This document shows positions 35,498-46,620 of a stretch of 64,000 nt of DNA, piece after piece. Numbering within the stretch: the first letter of the stretch is position 1; the number at the start of each line of letters is the position of its first letter. The notes under the pieces were generated by a model. The model was given only the letters and a program-made list of their open reading frames with translations. It did not search any database and was not told the origin of the DNA. This stretch comes from Otis tarda (taxonomy: Eukaryota > Chordata > Aves > Otidiformes > Otididae). The position numbers were made by a program, and so were the translations under genes. Location of the stretch: assembly GCA_026413225.1 (NCBI GenBank), contig CM048576.1, positions 4,658,501 to 4,722,500 on the forward strand. Direction: 5' to 3'.

Positions 35498-35503
35498 AAT
35501 AAA
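35498..35503 (+). terminator. NECTIN1: AATAAA poly(A) signal candidate (proximal, delta)
   Basis: TATAAATAAATC after a T13-type run, about 1.7 kb past the stop and followed by TTTTGTTTG. The T-rich upstream region and U/G-rich downstream piece fit a functional signal. Confidence 0.45.
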
Positions 35504-38500
35504 TCTTTTGTTTGAAAAGAAATCCCCAGTTTTCTGAGCTGTATTATCATGCACATCTAAAAATAGCAGGACTAATTCTCCTCCTGCCTAACCCGCTGGG
35601 TTTTGTTCCATAGCATCCAGCGGTAATCCTGCTACAAAAGGGAGGGTAGAGAGTCAGACCCACACAGATGAGTCAAGGTCAGATCTCTGATCCAGGCAGC
35701 CTCCAGTGCTTTCCTTTAGTGTGTGGTGCTCCACTCAGACAACGTGAAACTCAGACAGAGCTATCCATAGTTTGTAGCTTGCTCTTATTGCATTAGTGGT
35801 GTAGGGGAGTGGGAATTCCTATTGTTATGCTGTAATCTTTCTGCTGTTCCTGCCAGCCCTCCCTGCTTCCTGGCTTCTGGCAGAACAGCCAAATGCCACA
35901 GGAAGGCTGCTTTATGTCCACTCCAAGAAAGGCAGACAGAGATTCCCCTGGGATCTCTCAGGCTGAACCTTAAAAAATGCAGCTAAACCTTCCCATGTCC
36001 ATCCGCTGCTACCAGGAGCGCTCTGCTACCAAACAACCCCCCAAGTAAAGGAAATGAAATCTCTAACATCTCTCCATGTTTCTGATTACTAGTAGGGGCT
36101 GGTTATTAGGGGTGGTTGTAAACCTGCAGAGGGAATGAATTCCCACCAGTGCCTTGGGATAACAACATACACAGGGCTTTAAATCCCCAAAGTGTGATCC
36201 CTGTAATCTGGATCAGGACACGGCAGCATTGCTGAGCACTGTACCTTAGCCAGAGCTCACTAATGTAACCTGGGGTGTGCTGCAGAGCCTGCACCGTTTG
36301 TGATTTGGAGATAATTCTCAACAAAGTCTGTCTCTCAAGTGAATAATCCTTTAGATCTGAATTTCACAATGAGGCTCTAAAAGGGGTTGTGACAACATCT
36401 CCAACACCAAATTCTGGGTGGTCCATGACCAAGCGCAGAGCAGCAGTCAGTGGCACAGACCCTCCTCTGCAAATTTCTCTCAGCACAGATATATACCACA
36501 AGGAGATGGATTTGGAATAAAACAACCTTTTGTAAAATCTGCAGGGTCAAGTAGCAATCCTTTCATCTTCTGCATTAGTCAGAGGTAGGGGCCACTGATC
36601 TGATCTGGCAAATTCACATTGCTCTAGCCCGCATTGAAGTTGTATCCTAAAGACCAAAGGTACAGAGCCTTGCAAATGGAGCGCATGGGCCTGGGCAGAG
36701 ATCGGGACAGTATGACTATTCCTGAGTTAAGGTATGGCTTGCAGGAAATAGGAACAAGGAGTCCTAAGAAATGTGCTTTAGTAGTTATTAGCCTTGCACT
36801 TAGAGGTGTCATTTTTCAAGATGTAGCTTCCTTGGCTTATTCATTGCCCATTCACACACTGTCCACGTAGTCAGCTGAGTGGCAGCTCAAAAAAATAGTG
36901 GAACTCAGAGAAAGAAGAGGAGATAGCTAAGCACTATGGTATTTTCAAGCTAGAGTCTATATACAGTTCCCTTTCTGCTACATCACACTTTTTGCTCCCA
37001 ACACTGCACCAGCACAAGTCTGGAAAACGCTCAGTCACTTAGCTCATCGGTGTGGTTCAGAAGAGAGGTCAAATGATTATTTTTCATCCAGAACATGGAT
37101 GTGGAAGATCCTTAGACAGTATTGCCTGGCACAGCAGCGAGGTGCTCTGCAGGTTCAAGGTTCAGTAGTGCATTCCTCTCATCCTTGGGTCCTTGAGCAT
37201 TACTCCATTGGTGCAGTTATCCCCACAGCCATAGAGAAATGCCACCTCTGTGCAGTGATTTGCTTCTTGCTGTCCCTTGCAAGGTCAGCTAATTGGCTAA
37301 GAGACTCTTGGTAATTAGCCAAGTGATTACCCATTAATCCATAGCAAGGTAGAAGAAAAAAGAAGTGTGGCGGGGAAAAATCAGATTGATGTTTCATCTG
37401 AGAGCTGTTTTGATCCAGTAATAGCATCACTCCCTTCCCTGGGTTAAATTGCTCTGAGAGGGCCCTTGAAGGTAATTAGAACAGGTTTTCCACCAGCATC
37501 AGGAAGAAAGTGGTACCTGTCTCTACCCGAATGCAAGGGAGAGCTCAGTAGAGATGCCAAGCTGAAGGCCATGTACATTCTGCTGCCTAGGAGGTTCTGC
37601 AGGGGAGTGAAGGTGCTGAAGACCGAAACATCGATCTGCAATCTGCCTGGTGGCCCCAAAGGCCTCCCGGTGCCTGGGCTGCAAGGGGAGGCACAGGGGC
37701 AATCTATTCTTTCCTCAGGGGAAATAGTCACTTGTCCCTTTGTGCCTCAGTTTCTCACAGTGGGCCAGATTCTGACAGACTGGAGTGAAGGTGCCAGTTC
37801 TAAGTGGTGACAGACTTTTCAGAGCTGCGCATGTGAGCTCACAGGCTGGGCCACTTTCCAAGGGACCCTCAGGCTGCCTCAAGTGAAAAATCCCCTGCTT
37901 CTCCTCCCCTCTTTCATCAGACGGGCTAAGCAGGTACAAAACACTCCTGCGGGACCCACCAAAGAGCAAGCAGAAGCTTCCAGTTGGGAGATGGAAGCTG
38001 TTTGTTGTGGTGTCCTTGCTTCACAGCCATCAGCAGAGGATGGGCTGGGGACCCCCAGGCTACCCCTCCAGTCAGGGCGGAGCACGTCCCCATCCTTTCT
38101 CATTTCCCAGCACCTGCTGTGAGCACAGCTTTGGTCACCTCTCCACCAAGGTGCAAGGGAGCTGCTGCTTTCCAGGAAATGCCGCGTTTTACACTGGACC
38201 TGAACTGGTGTGTTGCATTAGTTACACCCCAGTTCGTCTTTCTGCCTGGGAAGGACCATTGCACTGACTAGGGACCAGCAAAGTGCCTCAAAGGCACGGC
38301 TGGTTGCTCTGCCTCCATTTGAATGGGTCATTGTCCAGATCCCTTCGCTGGGTTCTTGCCAGTGAAGAGACATATCAGCATGGTGCTTTTCCCTTCCCAA
38401 ACCCTGATCCTGGATGGCAATCCACGGCAAAGCTTGTGGTACTTCAAGATTAAGATGGGCGGATGAGAAAGCTGAACAGGTGGATGAGAGTGAAGTCGAT

Positions 38501-39058
38501 CTGAGCCCTGTGGTACATCACTCTGGGTCTCACCACCGTTTCAGCAAAGAAAATGCAGGTGAATTTGGGCCGAGCCCCCAGCTCCTTCCCTGTGTGTGTT
38601 CAGGGAGCCATACTGAAGTAGACGCATCTGTGTCACAACCCAAAATGAGCCTGTATTTTATGTACAAAGACACCCCAGCTGTTTTCCTGCTGGGGCTTAT
38701 CTCCAGGATTATTCATTGCAATTCACCCTAGTGATGTTATTTTCCCTTCTTTAATTACCAGATTTTTTTTTCCCTGTTGTTAAATCATTTTCGTTCAGGC
38801 AGGGAAAGAAAAAAATTAAAAAACCCTGAAGATTTCTTAGTAAAAAAGAAATCAAACACACTGAAATGGTAGCACCAAATTGATTGCAAAGACATAAGGG
38901 ACAAAGGGAGCCATCAAAAAAGAAACACAACAACTGTTCAGCAGAAATCACTGAGGGTTAGAGAGAGAGAGATTCAAAAGATTGATCTTCAAGCAATTAG
39001 AGAAGGGAATGCAATTAGAATGGGGTCTGCTGCTCTCCTTTGCTGTTTTTCTTTCCCA

Positions 39059-39086
39059 TACACAAACACGCACACACACACACAGA
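39059..39086 (+). repeat. short CA microsatellite
   Basis: Imperfect (CA)n, ACAAACACGCACACACACAC, about 28 bp within the probable delta 3' UTR. Confidence 0.7.
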
Positions 39087-39899
39087 GATTTGTGGAGTTT
39101 CAGGCACTGGTTATTAAGTTCAAAGAGTGGAGAGGAAAACCCATCGCCCAGCTCAGTGCAGAAGACGGGCGAATGTCAGGCTGCACAAAGCTCAGAGGTT
39201 TTGTTCTGTGGAAATGGGGGGGTATCCCAGGCCCATTTCATTCTGAGAAGCAGTGGGGCAGGCTGTAGCATTTTGCCAGGAGGTTAAAATTCATGGTAAG
39301 AGGCCCACGTTCTGCTCCTGCCATAGCACTAGAGTTTTCGGGTCTGTTTGCTCTGCCAGGCTGTGGGCAGTGGGCCATGGCAGGGAGAGGAGATGCTGCT
39401 AGCATCCTGTGCGCTGATGTCTGCTCTTTGTTCTGTGGGGCTTAAGATAGCACTTTACTCTCCCCTAGCCTGCAGTTTCACCACTCTCTTTCTCTTCCCT
39501 TTGCATTTGATGCAATTTGCTGACAATTTGAGCAACTCCTTGAGAGAGGCGGGGGAAGCCAGGGCTGGGGTACTGGAGCAGGTGGTGCTGCCTTCTGCAA
39601 TGGCGTGAAGGGGAGGATTCAGTCCATCAGCAAGGGAAGGAAACCCAAGCCTTAGAGAGGGGGGGTGAGCTTGTACGTCGGACCAGTTCTTCTTTCCAAA
39701 TGTAACGTACTTGGGGGTGACTGTAATGAGCATATGGAGTCAGATCCTCTGCTAGCATAAACTGGCATTGGTGAAGGTACTCTCGTTGAGGATCTGGTTT
39801 TTCTTTTCTTTTGCCTTTCTTTTTTTAATATGTGATTCCTTAACTCCAGTGATTTTGTCTCTCTTTTTGTTCTTCCTCTTGCTGTAATTATCATTGTGA

Positions 39900-39905
39900 A
39901 ATAAA
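39900..39905 (+). terminator. NECTIN1: AATAAA poly(A) signal candidates (distal cluster, first)
   Basis: GTGAAATAAAGAC here, followed by AAAAAATAAAAAATAAAAAT with further hexamers from 39977, then T/G-rich DNA. Part of the distal 3' end cluster of the delta transcript. Confidence 0.4.
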
Positions 39906-40195
39906 GACTACAGACAGACAAACAACCCCAACCCTACTTTTTTTTTGTAATCTGTGTTGTAAGTGCTTTTGTAAAAAATAAAAAATAAAAATAATAATAA
40001 TGTAATGGACTTTTATGATTTTTGTTTGGTTTTTTTTTTTGTTTTCCATCCTTTGTAATAATTTGTTTGTTTGGGGTCCGGGGGGGCATTTTCATGGTTA
40101 TAATTTGTGTGGGCAGGGTCTTGCATCACCCTTCCTTTTACTTGTACAAAAACAATAGTGGCTCAGCTGTGGAAAAAAAAATGTACTTTTTTATA

Positions 40196-40201
40196 AATAA
40201 A
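40196..40201 (+). terminator. NECTIN1: AATAAA poly(A) signal (most distal delta 3' end)
   Basis: TTTTATAAATAAAGAATTTT followed by an A-rich run, then a T12-type run and TTGTGCATC. The AATAAAG with a near cleavage A-run and U-rich downstream element makes it the best candidate for the long delta mRNA end. Confidence 0.55.
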
Positions 40202-43119
40202 GAATTTTAAAAAAAAAAGATAATATTTTCTTTTTTTTTTTTGTGCATCTATGACTGCGTCGTTCTGCAACCTGTGACTGATAGTTGTAAGGAGAGTCAC
40301 AGTAGCAGAAATGGCATCAGCTTTCCAGTGACCTAGGTCTGTTCCCATGATACGCAGTATTTTGTAATGTGAGATGCTTGTGGATGAAGGCTGAAGGCTA
40401 AGGGCTAAGAGTTCCCAAAACAGCAAGTGGCCTGCGGAAGGTGGATAGAGAATGACTGGTTTTGCCACTGATATAGGTGATATTGTGTGAAATTCTTGGA
40501 CAGCAGATTCAAGACAGACAAAAGGAGGTGGGAGTGTTTCCCCCTATTGATGTAAACAATGAAGTTCCTTGTCAAAGGATGCTACTGATGCCAAAAGTTA
40601 ACCTGAGCTTTAGAAGTGGCTAGAAAAACCTAGGGAAGAAAAATCCATCAAAAGCTATTAAAAACTATGACACTAGCTTAGGAAGTTCTTAAGTTGCTGT
40701 TAACTATAGCATATAGGACAGGCTATTGGAAAAATGTCAATACACACTTGCTCTCTTCTTAGGTTTTCTCTAGGCATGTGTAATTAGCTGTGGTCAGAGC
40801 CAGGATGCTGGGCTAGGCCAAGCTTTGATTTGCCACAGTAGCATGTTCCTATAGTGCAACACCTGGCTACCATGACGATTGTGCACCAAAACCAAAATGC
40901 TATAGGGATGCTAAGGGTCCATTGGGAGGCAAGATCAGTCAGACTGCGTCCCTGCATCTCTGCTACTGATCTCTGCATTGGGAAGAACTGCTTGCTTTTC
41001 TCCTTTCCTCCTGCTTCTTCACTGTGAATATATGCTACAAGGAAAGCTGTGTTCCCAAAGCTGAAGGCAGGCAACTCTGCAAGACCCAGGCTTTTGCAGG
41101 GGAGGCAGAGACAAAGCAAGCAAGAGATCAGAGAAAATATGCGTGCTCTTCCTTGAACTGGTATCAACAGGCACTTCGCCATGTCTCTGGCCTAAAGAGC
41201 GGAACACTCCCTGGGGAGGGATTTTTGCCCCCAGCTTCAGCACATAGATGATCTGCTGGAGATCTGAACCAAAACCCAGCACTCCTCATCACAGGGAGAG
41301 AGGGATCCTGACCCAAATCTGAACTTTAACTCGTCTCCATTGTGAAGAGATGAGCTGGACGGAGAGGGATTAGGATTAGGCTGGAAAGGAGTGGTTTGGT
41401 GCAGACTGTTCATTCCCTGACAGCAGCAAAGCAGGCGTGGAGCATGTGCCAGAGCAGCAGGAGACTCTCTGATACCGGGCTCCATGATCAATGCATTGTG
41501 TGCTGCTTGGCAGACAGGCTCCCTCCAAATCCCATGCTGCTAACAGAGCCAGTTGTCACTCATTCTGCTGAAAAAGGAGAGTGCTGGGCACCTCACTTTG
41601 GAAAAGGTTAAAGATAGCCTTGGGGAGGCTTTCTCCAGACGCAAAGGGGCAAAAAGCCAGGAACACTCTTCTTGTCAGGCTTCAATGTGGCCAAGGGAGT
41701 TGTGACCACTATCTAGGCTGTATCTGTATGTCCACCTATTTTACTCCTCTCATTTTCCCCTGTCTGCCAGCTCCTCTTAGTAATGACAGATGTTGGAAGT
41801 GTGGGTTTGCTTCAGCTGCAGCTGTTCAAGTCAGTAGCCCTAGGAGGGATCAAGACAGCGATGCAGAGGGGCAGCATCCTACAGAACTGGATTCCCAGCA
41901 GCTGGCTCAGCCACATCAGCCAAGTTTGGGGGTGCGGAGAAAGAAAAGGAGCACCAGGAAGCTGGGATGGGGGTCTAAGATAGAAAGCAGGATAGGAGGG
42001 GCTATCTTTGCCCATGGTCCTGCTGGGATGAACCCCTGGGAAATGCTGCACTGATTTCCCAGGCCATGTCTTACAGTTAAGCGATGATGGATAAAACGCA
42101 TTGCATGGGGCCTCTTCTCAGCAGCTCAGGTTGCGGAGAGCTGAACACAGCAGGAACGGACTCCCATGCAGTGCCCTTAAGTATTGTGTTTCTCTGGAAC
42201 AAAACAGAAACACGTTGGGGACACAAATGCCAGCAATGCATGTAGCCCATGGAAAAATGGTAGCGTGGCTTGGATCTCTTTTCAAAGCCGCATCTCTGCA
42301 GGCGAGCACTGCTGGCCCCAAAAGCAAATTCAGAGCCCTGACAATCAGCAGAGAGCCAGGGGAGGAGCTGGATCAGGGCAGGAGGAGGTGAACAAGAGAC
42401 TCATGTTTGCTCTTAGGCTGTATGCCCACCACTGAACATGGTCTAGCAGCAGAGAGCCAGTCCAGGCCAGAGCGAACACCATGAGATTTGCCTCCCTGCA
42501 ACCGGGAGATGTGCTCAGTGCTGAAATGCCCGTAATGAAGATACAGAGCCAGGTTCCCAGCTGGTGCAAATACATCCAGCTTTTCTGACTAGAGTGGAGT
42601 TATGCTTATTTCCACCCACACAAAGGAAGGTGGCCTAAGTAGGATTTATAGTGAGAGTGAGATATAGGGCAGTGTAATCAGGGAATTACCAGGCAACCTG
42701 CCTGATGTCGCTGGGCACAGGCACTTGGGAAGGAGATGTCCTTCCCACACTGGGGTTAATGCCTTGCACCACACTCAAAACCAGATGGATCTATCTCCCA
42801 GGGATCCACACTCATGGCAGATTCAGAACTGGAAGTGCCAGAGCCAAAGGGCTCCAACAGACAGAGGAAAAGGCAGTGTAACTGGGAGATGTCAACCAGG
42901 CTGGCTACAAAGGGGTGGGAGCTCAAGGGACACTGGAGACAGGTCAGGTCAGAGAGCATCAGTCCAGAAATATGTGACTCTCAATCCAAAATTCATTGTG
43001 AGGGAAGAGGTAATCCGTGCTTGAGTTCAAGTCAGAGCACTCAAGGTCACCCGTACCACTAAGCATCCTAGAGCTAGCTTGAACTGAAGGAACTTGCCAG
43101 TTTAAAACAGTGCTGGGTG

Positions 43120-43245
43120 AATTACTTGCAGTAACAAATATGTTTGATTAATTTTTTTCCGTGGTTTCAGTTTATTTGCAAACTTGAGTTTGATTTGTAT
43201 GAACATATTTGTTAGAGGAAATTGCTTTATGCAAATGCATTCCAG
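43120..43245. promoter_or_regulatory. AT-rich element with octamer, SOX-like and TEAD motifs
   Basis: A perfect POU octamer ATGCAAAT (43229-43236) is preceded by ATTGCTTT, giving a SOX-octamer-like arrangement with one extra base compared with the usual composite, and followed at once by CATTCCA (43238-43244), a TEAD core. Upstream are TTTGATTAATTTTTTTCC and TATTTGCAAAC. Motif packing is the only evidence. Confidence 0.35.
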
Positions 43246-44989
43246 CTGGGGGACCTGTGGCACCGAGAAGTGCTGCTGAGCCTCAAATGTCCTCAGTGGT
43301 GCCTAGCAGAAGGGGAGGGGGGCTGGTTCACTCCTCCTCCAAACACGGCATTTCACAGCCTTCCCTGACGTGTTTAGATGTAGGCTCTCTTTTATATAGT
43401 ATTTGCAGAAAAAGGGTCAGCCTGTAAAAAATAACTGGATGTGTGTGTTGCAGTCCTAAAGCTTTACATACTAGCTAGCAGAAGAGAAACACATTGCCAC
43501 GCAGGCAAAGCAGGGGCTCAGCACGATAAATATGTACATGATTAAAAAGTAGGTTAAAAAACGTTGTATCATCCCCCAGGGCCTGAGTTATCGAAAGGTA
43601 ATTTATGGATATCAGCCATTGGAGTTGCTCCTGTAGTCTCAGCAGTTGAATGTTGTGGCCTCATCTGACTAAGCCCAGCACAAGGTGAGTTAGGGACAGT
43701 TCCTCCTCCGTAGATTTCACAACTGCTGAATCAAACTCAGATCCTCATAGGAAACAGGCGGAGGTTTTTGTCTGAACTGTGTGGATTTTGGGGAAGAAAA
43801 CGATTTGCATGCAAAGAAGCACTAAATGCTCTTGCTGCCCCTTTGCAGAAGACACTGTCCTGTACTTTGCTGGAGAGCTTGGGAGGAGCAGTTCAGTGCT
43901 GGCTAAATCCCAGGAGATGAATGTGGATCAAATCTTAAGAGATCAAAGGGAGCACCCTTTGAGGAGCTGTGAAGGGAAGGGGTTTCTCTTTTTCATTAGT
44001 GCCTGGTTGTCAAGCCTTTTCCAGCCTAGCACCTGAGTTCCTGGTGTATCTGGGGCTTTGCAAAGCAAATGCTTCCGTCCATCTATCTGCCTGTGGATAG
44101 TGAGCCATCGCTAGCTCCATGGGGAGAGGGCACCTGAATGTTTCCATTTCTCCCTTATCTCTTTGTTCCTTTCAAACTCCTGCCAGCCTGTTTATCTCAC
44201 AGTTTTGAGAAGAAAATTACCAACTTCACACCTGTCAGGTTTAACTGATTGCCTGTCGCTTGGAGGGAGTGAGTCCATCTGTATGGCCCTGGCTGCAGAG
44301 GCTCTGCTCGCCAGGGGAAATGTCTCCATCCCTCGAGGAACAAAATGGTTTATTTCCCATCTCCTGGCCTCATCTCATTGTCCTGCTGTAGCTCCCAGCC
44401 CTTTCAATTACCACTTAACAACAATAATGAACTGTAGCTTTCTGCTCGCACACAGCTTTGTCCACCCAAGGAACTGATCCCATCAGGAAACACTCATCCC
44501 TCGAGGTCTGTAATTTCCCCGTTGTGAAAAAAAAGTGACCTTCCTCAGGGAAGTGATACAGACAAGTGAAATTACTTTAGTGATGGTGTGCAGGGAACCA
44601 GGGAGAAGGCTCCAGGTTGGACTCAGAAGATCTAAATCCTGACCTTGCTCGTGGGCACACACTTCTGCCTGTGGGATGTACACAAACACATGCTGGCTGT
44701 CGCCATCCCCAGCAGGTGCCTTTCCATGGGCCTGGTGCATAGCCCTTGCTCTACCCACCCTGAATCTGCTCAGTCTGGAGGAGTCTTAATTCTGGCCGTG
44801 CCCTTCCCAGTAGCTTAGCACAGGAGGAGGTAGGAGACAGAGGAACAAGTGGGAGGAGCACTCAGTCCAGCTGCTGCCAGCTGTGAGAGGTCCACTGCTG
44901 TTGATAAGAATGCTGCAACTGTCTGGGATTATGAATGGATACTGGAGTAGGAATGCCAAGTCTGAATGGCTCCAGTAAACACGGCAGAG

Positions 44990-45250
44990 CAGTCCTGAAA
45001 TAATGGCATGGGGGCTTTATAATAGGAAAGAATCATAATTAAATAGAAATTTGTTACTTAAATGGTCACTTCCTGGGGTTTCATTGATGTCCGATTAACT
45101 TAACTTTTAATTTGCATAAGCAATAAATATTTAATTACGTTATTAATGTATTTGACTTGAGGAGCTTATGGGGTTTTTTAATTGGCATTTAACTAGATAG
45201 TTCCAGCATATTAACTGATGTTTTATAGCTCCATGCGAGGTTTCCCAGTT
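44990..45250. promoter_or_regulatory. strongly AT-rich homeodomain-motif cluster (candidate conserved element)
   Basis: About 260 bp dense in TAAT/ATTA cores: ATCATAATTAAATAG, TCCGATTAACTTAACTTTTA, ATTTAATTACGTTATTAATG, TTTTTTAATTGGCATTTAAC, ATATTAACTGATG. It stands out sharply from both flanks and no mobile-element family is recognised. It is the most striking noncoding island in the window by eye. Confidence 0.4.
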
Positions 45251-45779
45251 ATAACTGACCTAAAAATTTACTTGGAGGACCTGCCTTGAAAGTGTTACCT
45301 GAGCAACAGAACCTTCCCTGTGTCAGAGAGGGGGTCACCTCCTCTCTCTCAGCTTTCAGCTGACTGCTGAGCCAAAAAGGCTGACACACAGCAGGGGATT
45401 AGGGTGGGAGAAAGAGATTTAGAGATGGGGAAGGCTTGTACGTGACCTTGTGACTGATCAGCTCTGCCAGCCTCTTGGATTCTGTGCTCAACTCCCAGCC
45501 CTTGCTTGTTTCCCTTTTCCTCTGCTGCAGGTTGGCACCAGTTTCTTTCTCGCCAGGGAGGCCTTAAGGAACATCCTTTAAGGTCCGGTTTCAATAGACT
45601 TACTGAAAAGCTATATTCAGGCATCTTCTGCATTCTTCCCTTCTGAGTCCTCTTCCTTTTAAAAATACAAGTGCTTCAGGAGGGATACAGAGCATTGCAA
45701 TGGCTGAATTACAACATCCCGAGTCTATTAATGGGCTTCCACCAACCTCTGTCTCAGGGATTACTAAGGCACCGAGGCA

Positions 45780-46620
45780 GCCATTGTCTCTACATGCCCT
45801 AGGAAAGTACTGAGCAGCATCAGGCCCACCACCCGTCCTTGCGGACTGTAGAGACGTGCCCGCTGACAGTGATTCCCTCTTGACAACCCGTTCTGAGACC
45901 TGTCAGCTAGCCATTCTTAATCTCTTTTCTATTCCATCTCTCCACTTACTTTGATGAGATGACTGGTTTAGGAGGCAAAAAATGACATTGTATTTGACTG
46001 ACAAGAACCAGTTCCCACAAACCATGTAGACTGGCATCGATTATATTCCTGCCTTTCAATTCTTTATTAACAGGAACCTGTGTTAGCTTTTTCTTTGGTG
46101 CCAGCAAATCACCCTGTAGTACTCAATTCATTCTCTGTGTCCCCTTCCAGTCTGCTGGCACACAGCAGCATTCTAGAATTTAACTGTTTCAACAAATACT
46201 AAAAACTAATAGCAGTGAGTTTGAGATCTCCTTGGTTAAATCTTTCAACCTATCTGTTTGCTTATAGTAAGTGGAGTATGCAAGGAGATAATGTCCAGCA
46301 AGCTGCTTAGCCTTGTCATCCTCAAACATACAGAAATTGTTTTGTCATCTCAGAAGCCACAAACAAATGTCTGTTGGTCTCCAGAGACAGATCATGAATA
46401 GTTATGAAAATCTTCTGCCTTTTCTGAATCATTACTGCCCTCTTGACCTTACCCATCTGGTAAAATACCTATAGAGCACTGCAGAGATTTTGTCTATTCC
46501 TGTTGTATTCCCTAGGGTAACCCTAGCTTTTGTATCAATCACCTGTCCTTCACAGGTTCTCTTTTACACTGACTGATTGCTCTCTTTCCAGCTTTTCCAT
46601 GTGATCTATAATGGAGACAG
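45780..46620 (-). mobile_element. CR1-family LINE fragment (reverse transcriptase region), antisense to NECTIN1
   Basis: On the - strand near 45965-46020 the frame gives GSCQSNTMSFF, matching the CR1 reverse-transcriptase signature (R/G)SCQTNLISFF. The + strand text follows the antisense CR1 consensus in order: AGTACTGAGCAGCATCAGGC and CCTTGCGGACT, AACCCGTTCTGAGACC, CATGTAGACTGGCATCGATT, AATTCTTTATTAACAGG, CCTTCCAGTCTGCTGG, and CTTCTGCCTTTTCTGAATCA. About 840 bp of the RT domain remain, with stop codons and internal deletions. 5' truncation is usual for CR1. Divergence from the consensus is large, so the insertion is old, of the L3/CR1 type seen in reptiles. It is not functional. Confidence 0.85.

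Larger units (their letters stand above)
33803..40215 (+). other. NECTIN1: probable 3' UTR of the NECTIN1 delta transcript
   Basis: No coding content follows the TAG. A run of candidate poly(A) signals lies at 34589, 35498, 39900, 39977 and 40196. The stretch 39940-40215 is strongly AT- and T-rich and ends in TATAAATAAAGAATTTTA with an A-rich tail, typical of a vertebrate mRNA end. If the distal site is used, the UTR is 6.4 kb; the 35498 site would give 1.7 kb. A G7-8 run at about 35125 and a G7 run at about 40080 interrupt T-rich DNA. Open frames here have no family likeness. The 3' limit is inferred from signals, not from a transcript. Confidence 0.6.

Noticed and set aside
37735-37765. TTTGTGCCTCAGTTTCTCAC as a + strand MIR
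   Set aside because: The core fits, but no flanking MIR blocks follow, so I did not list it as a feature.
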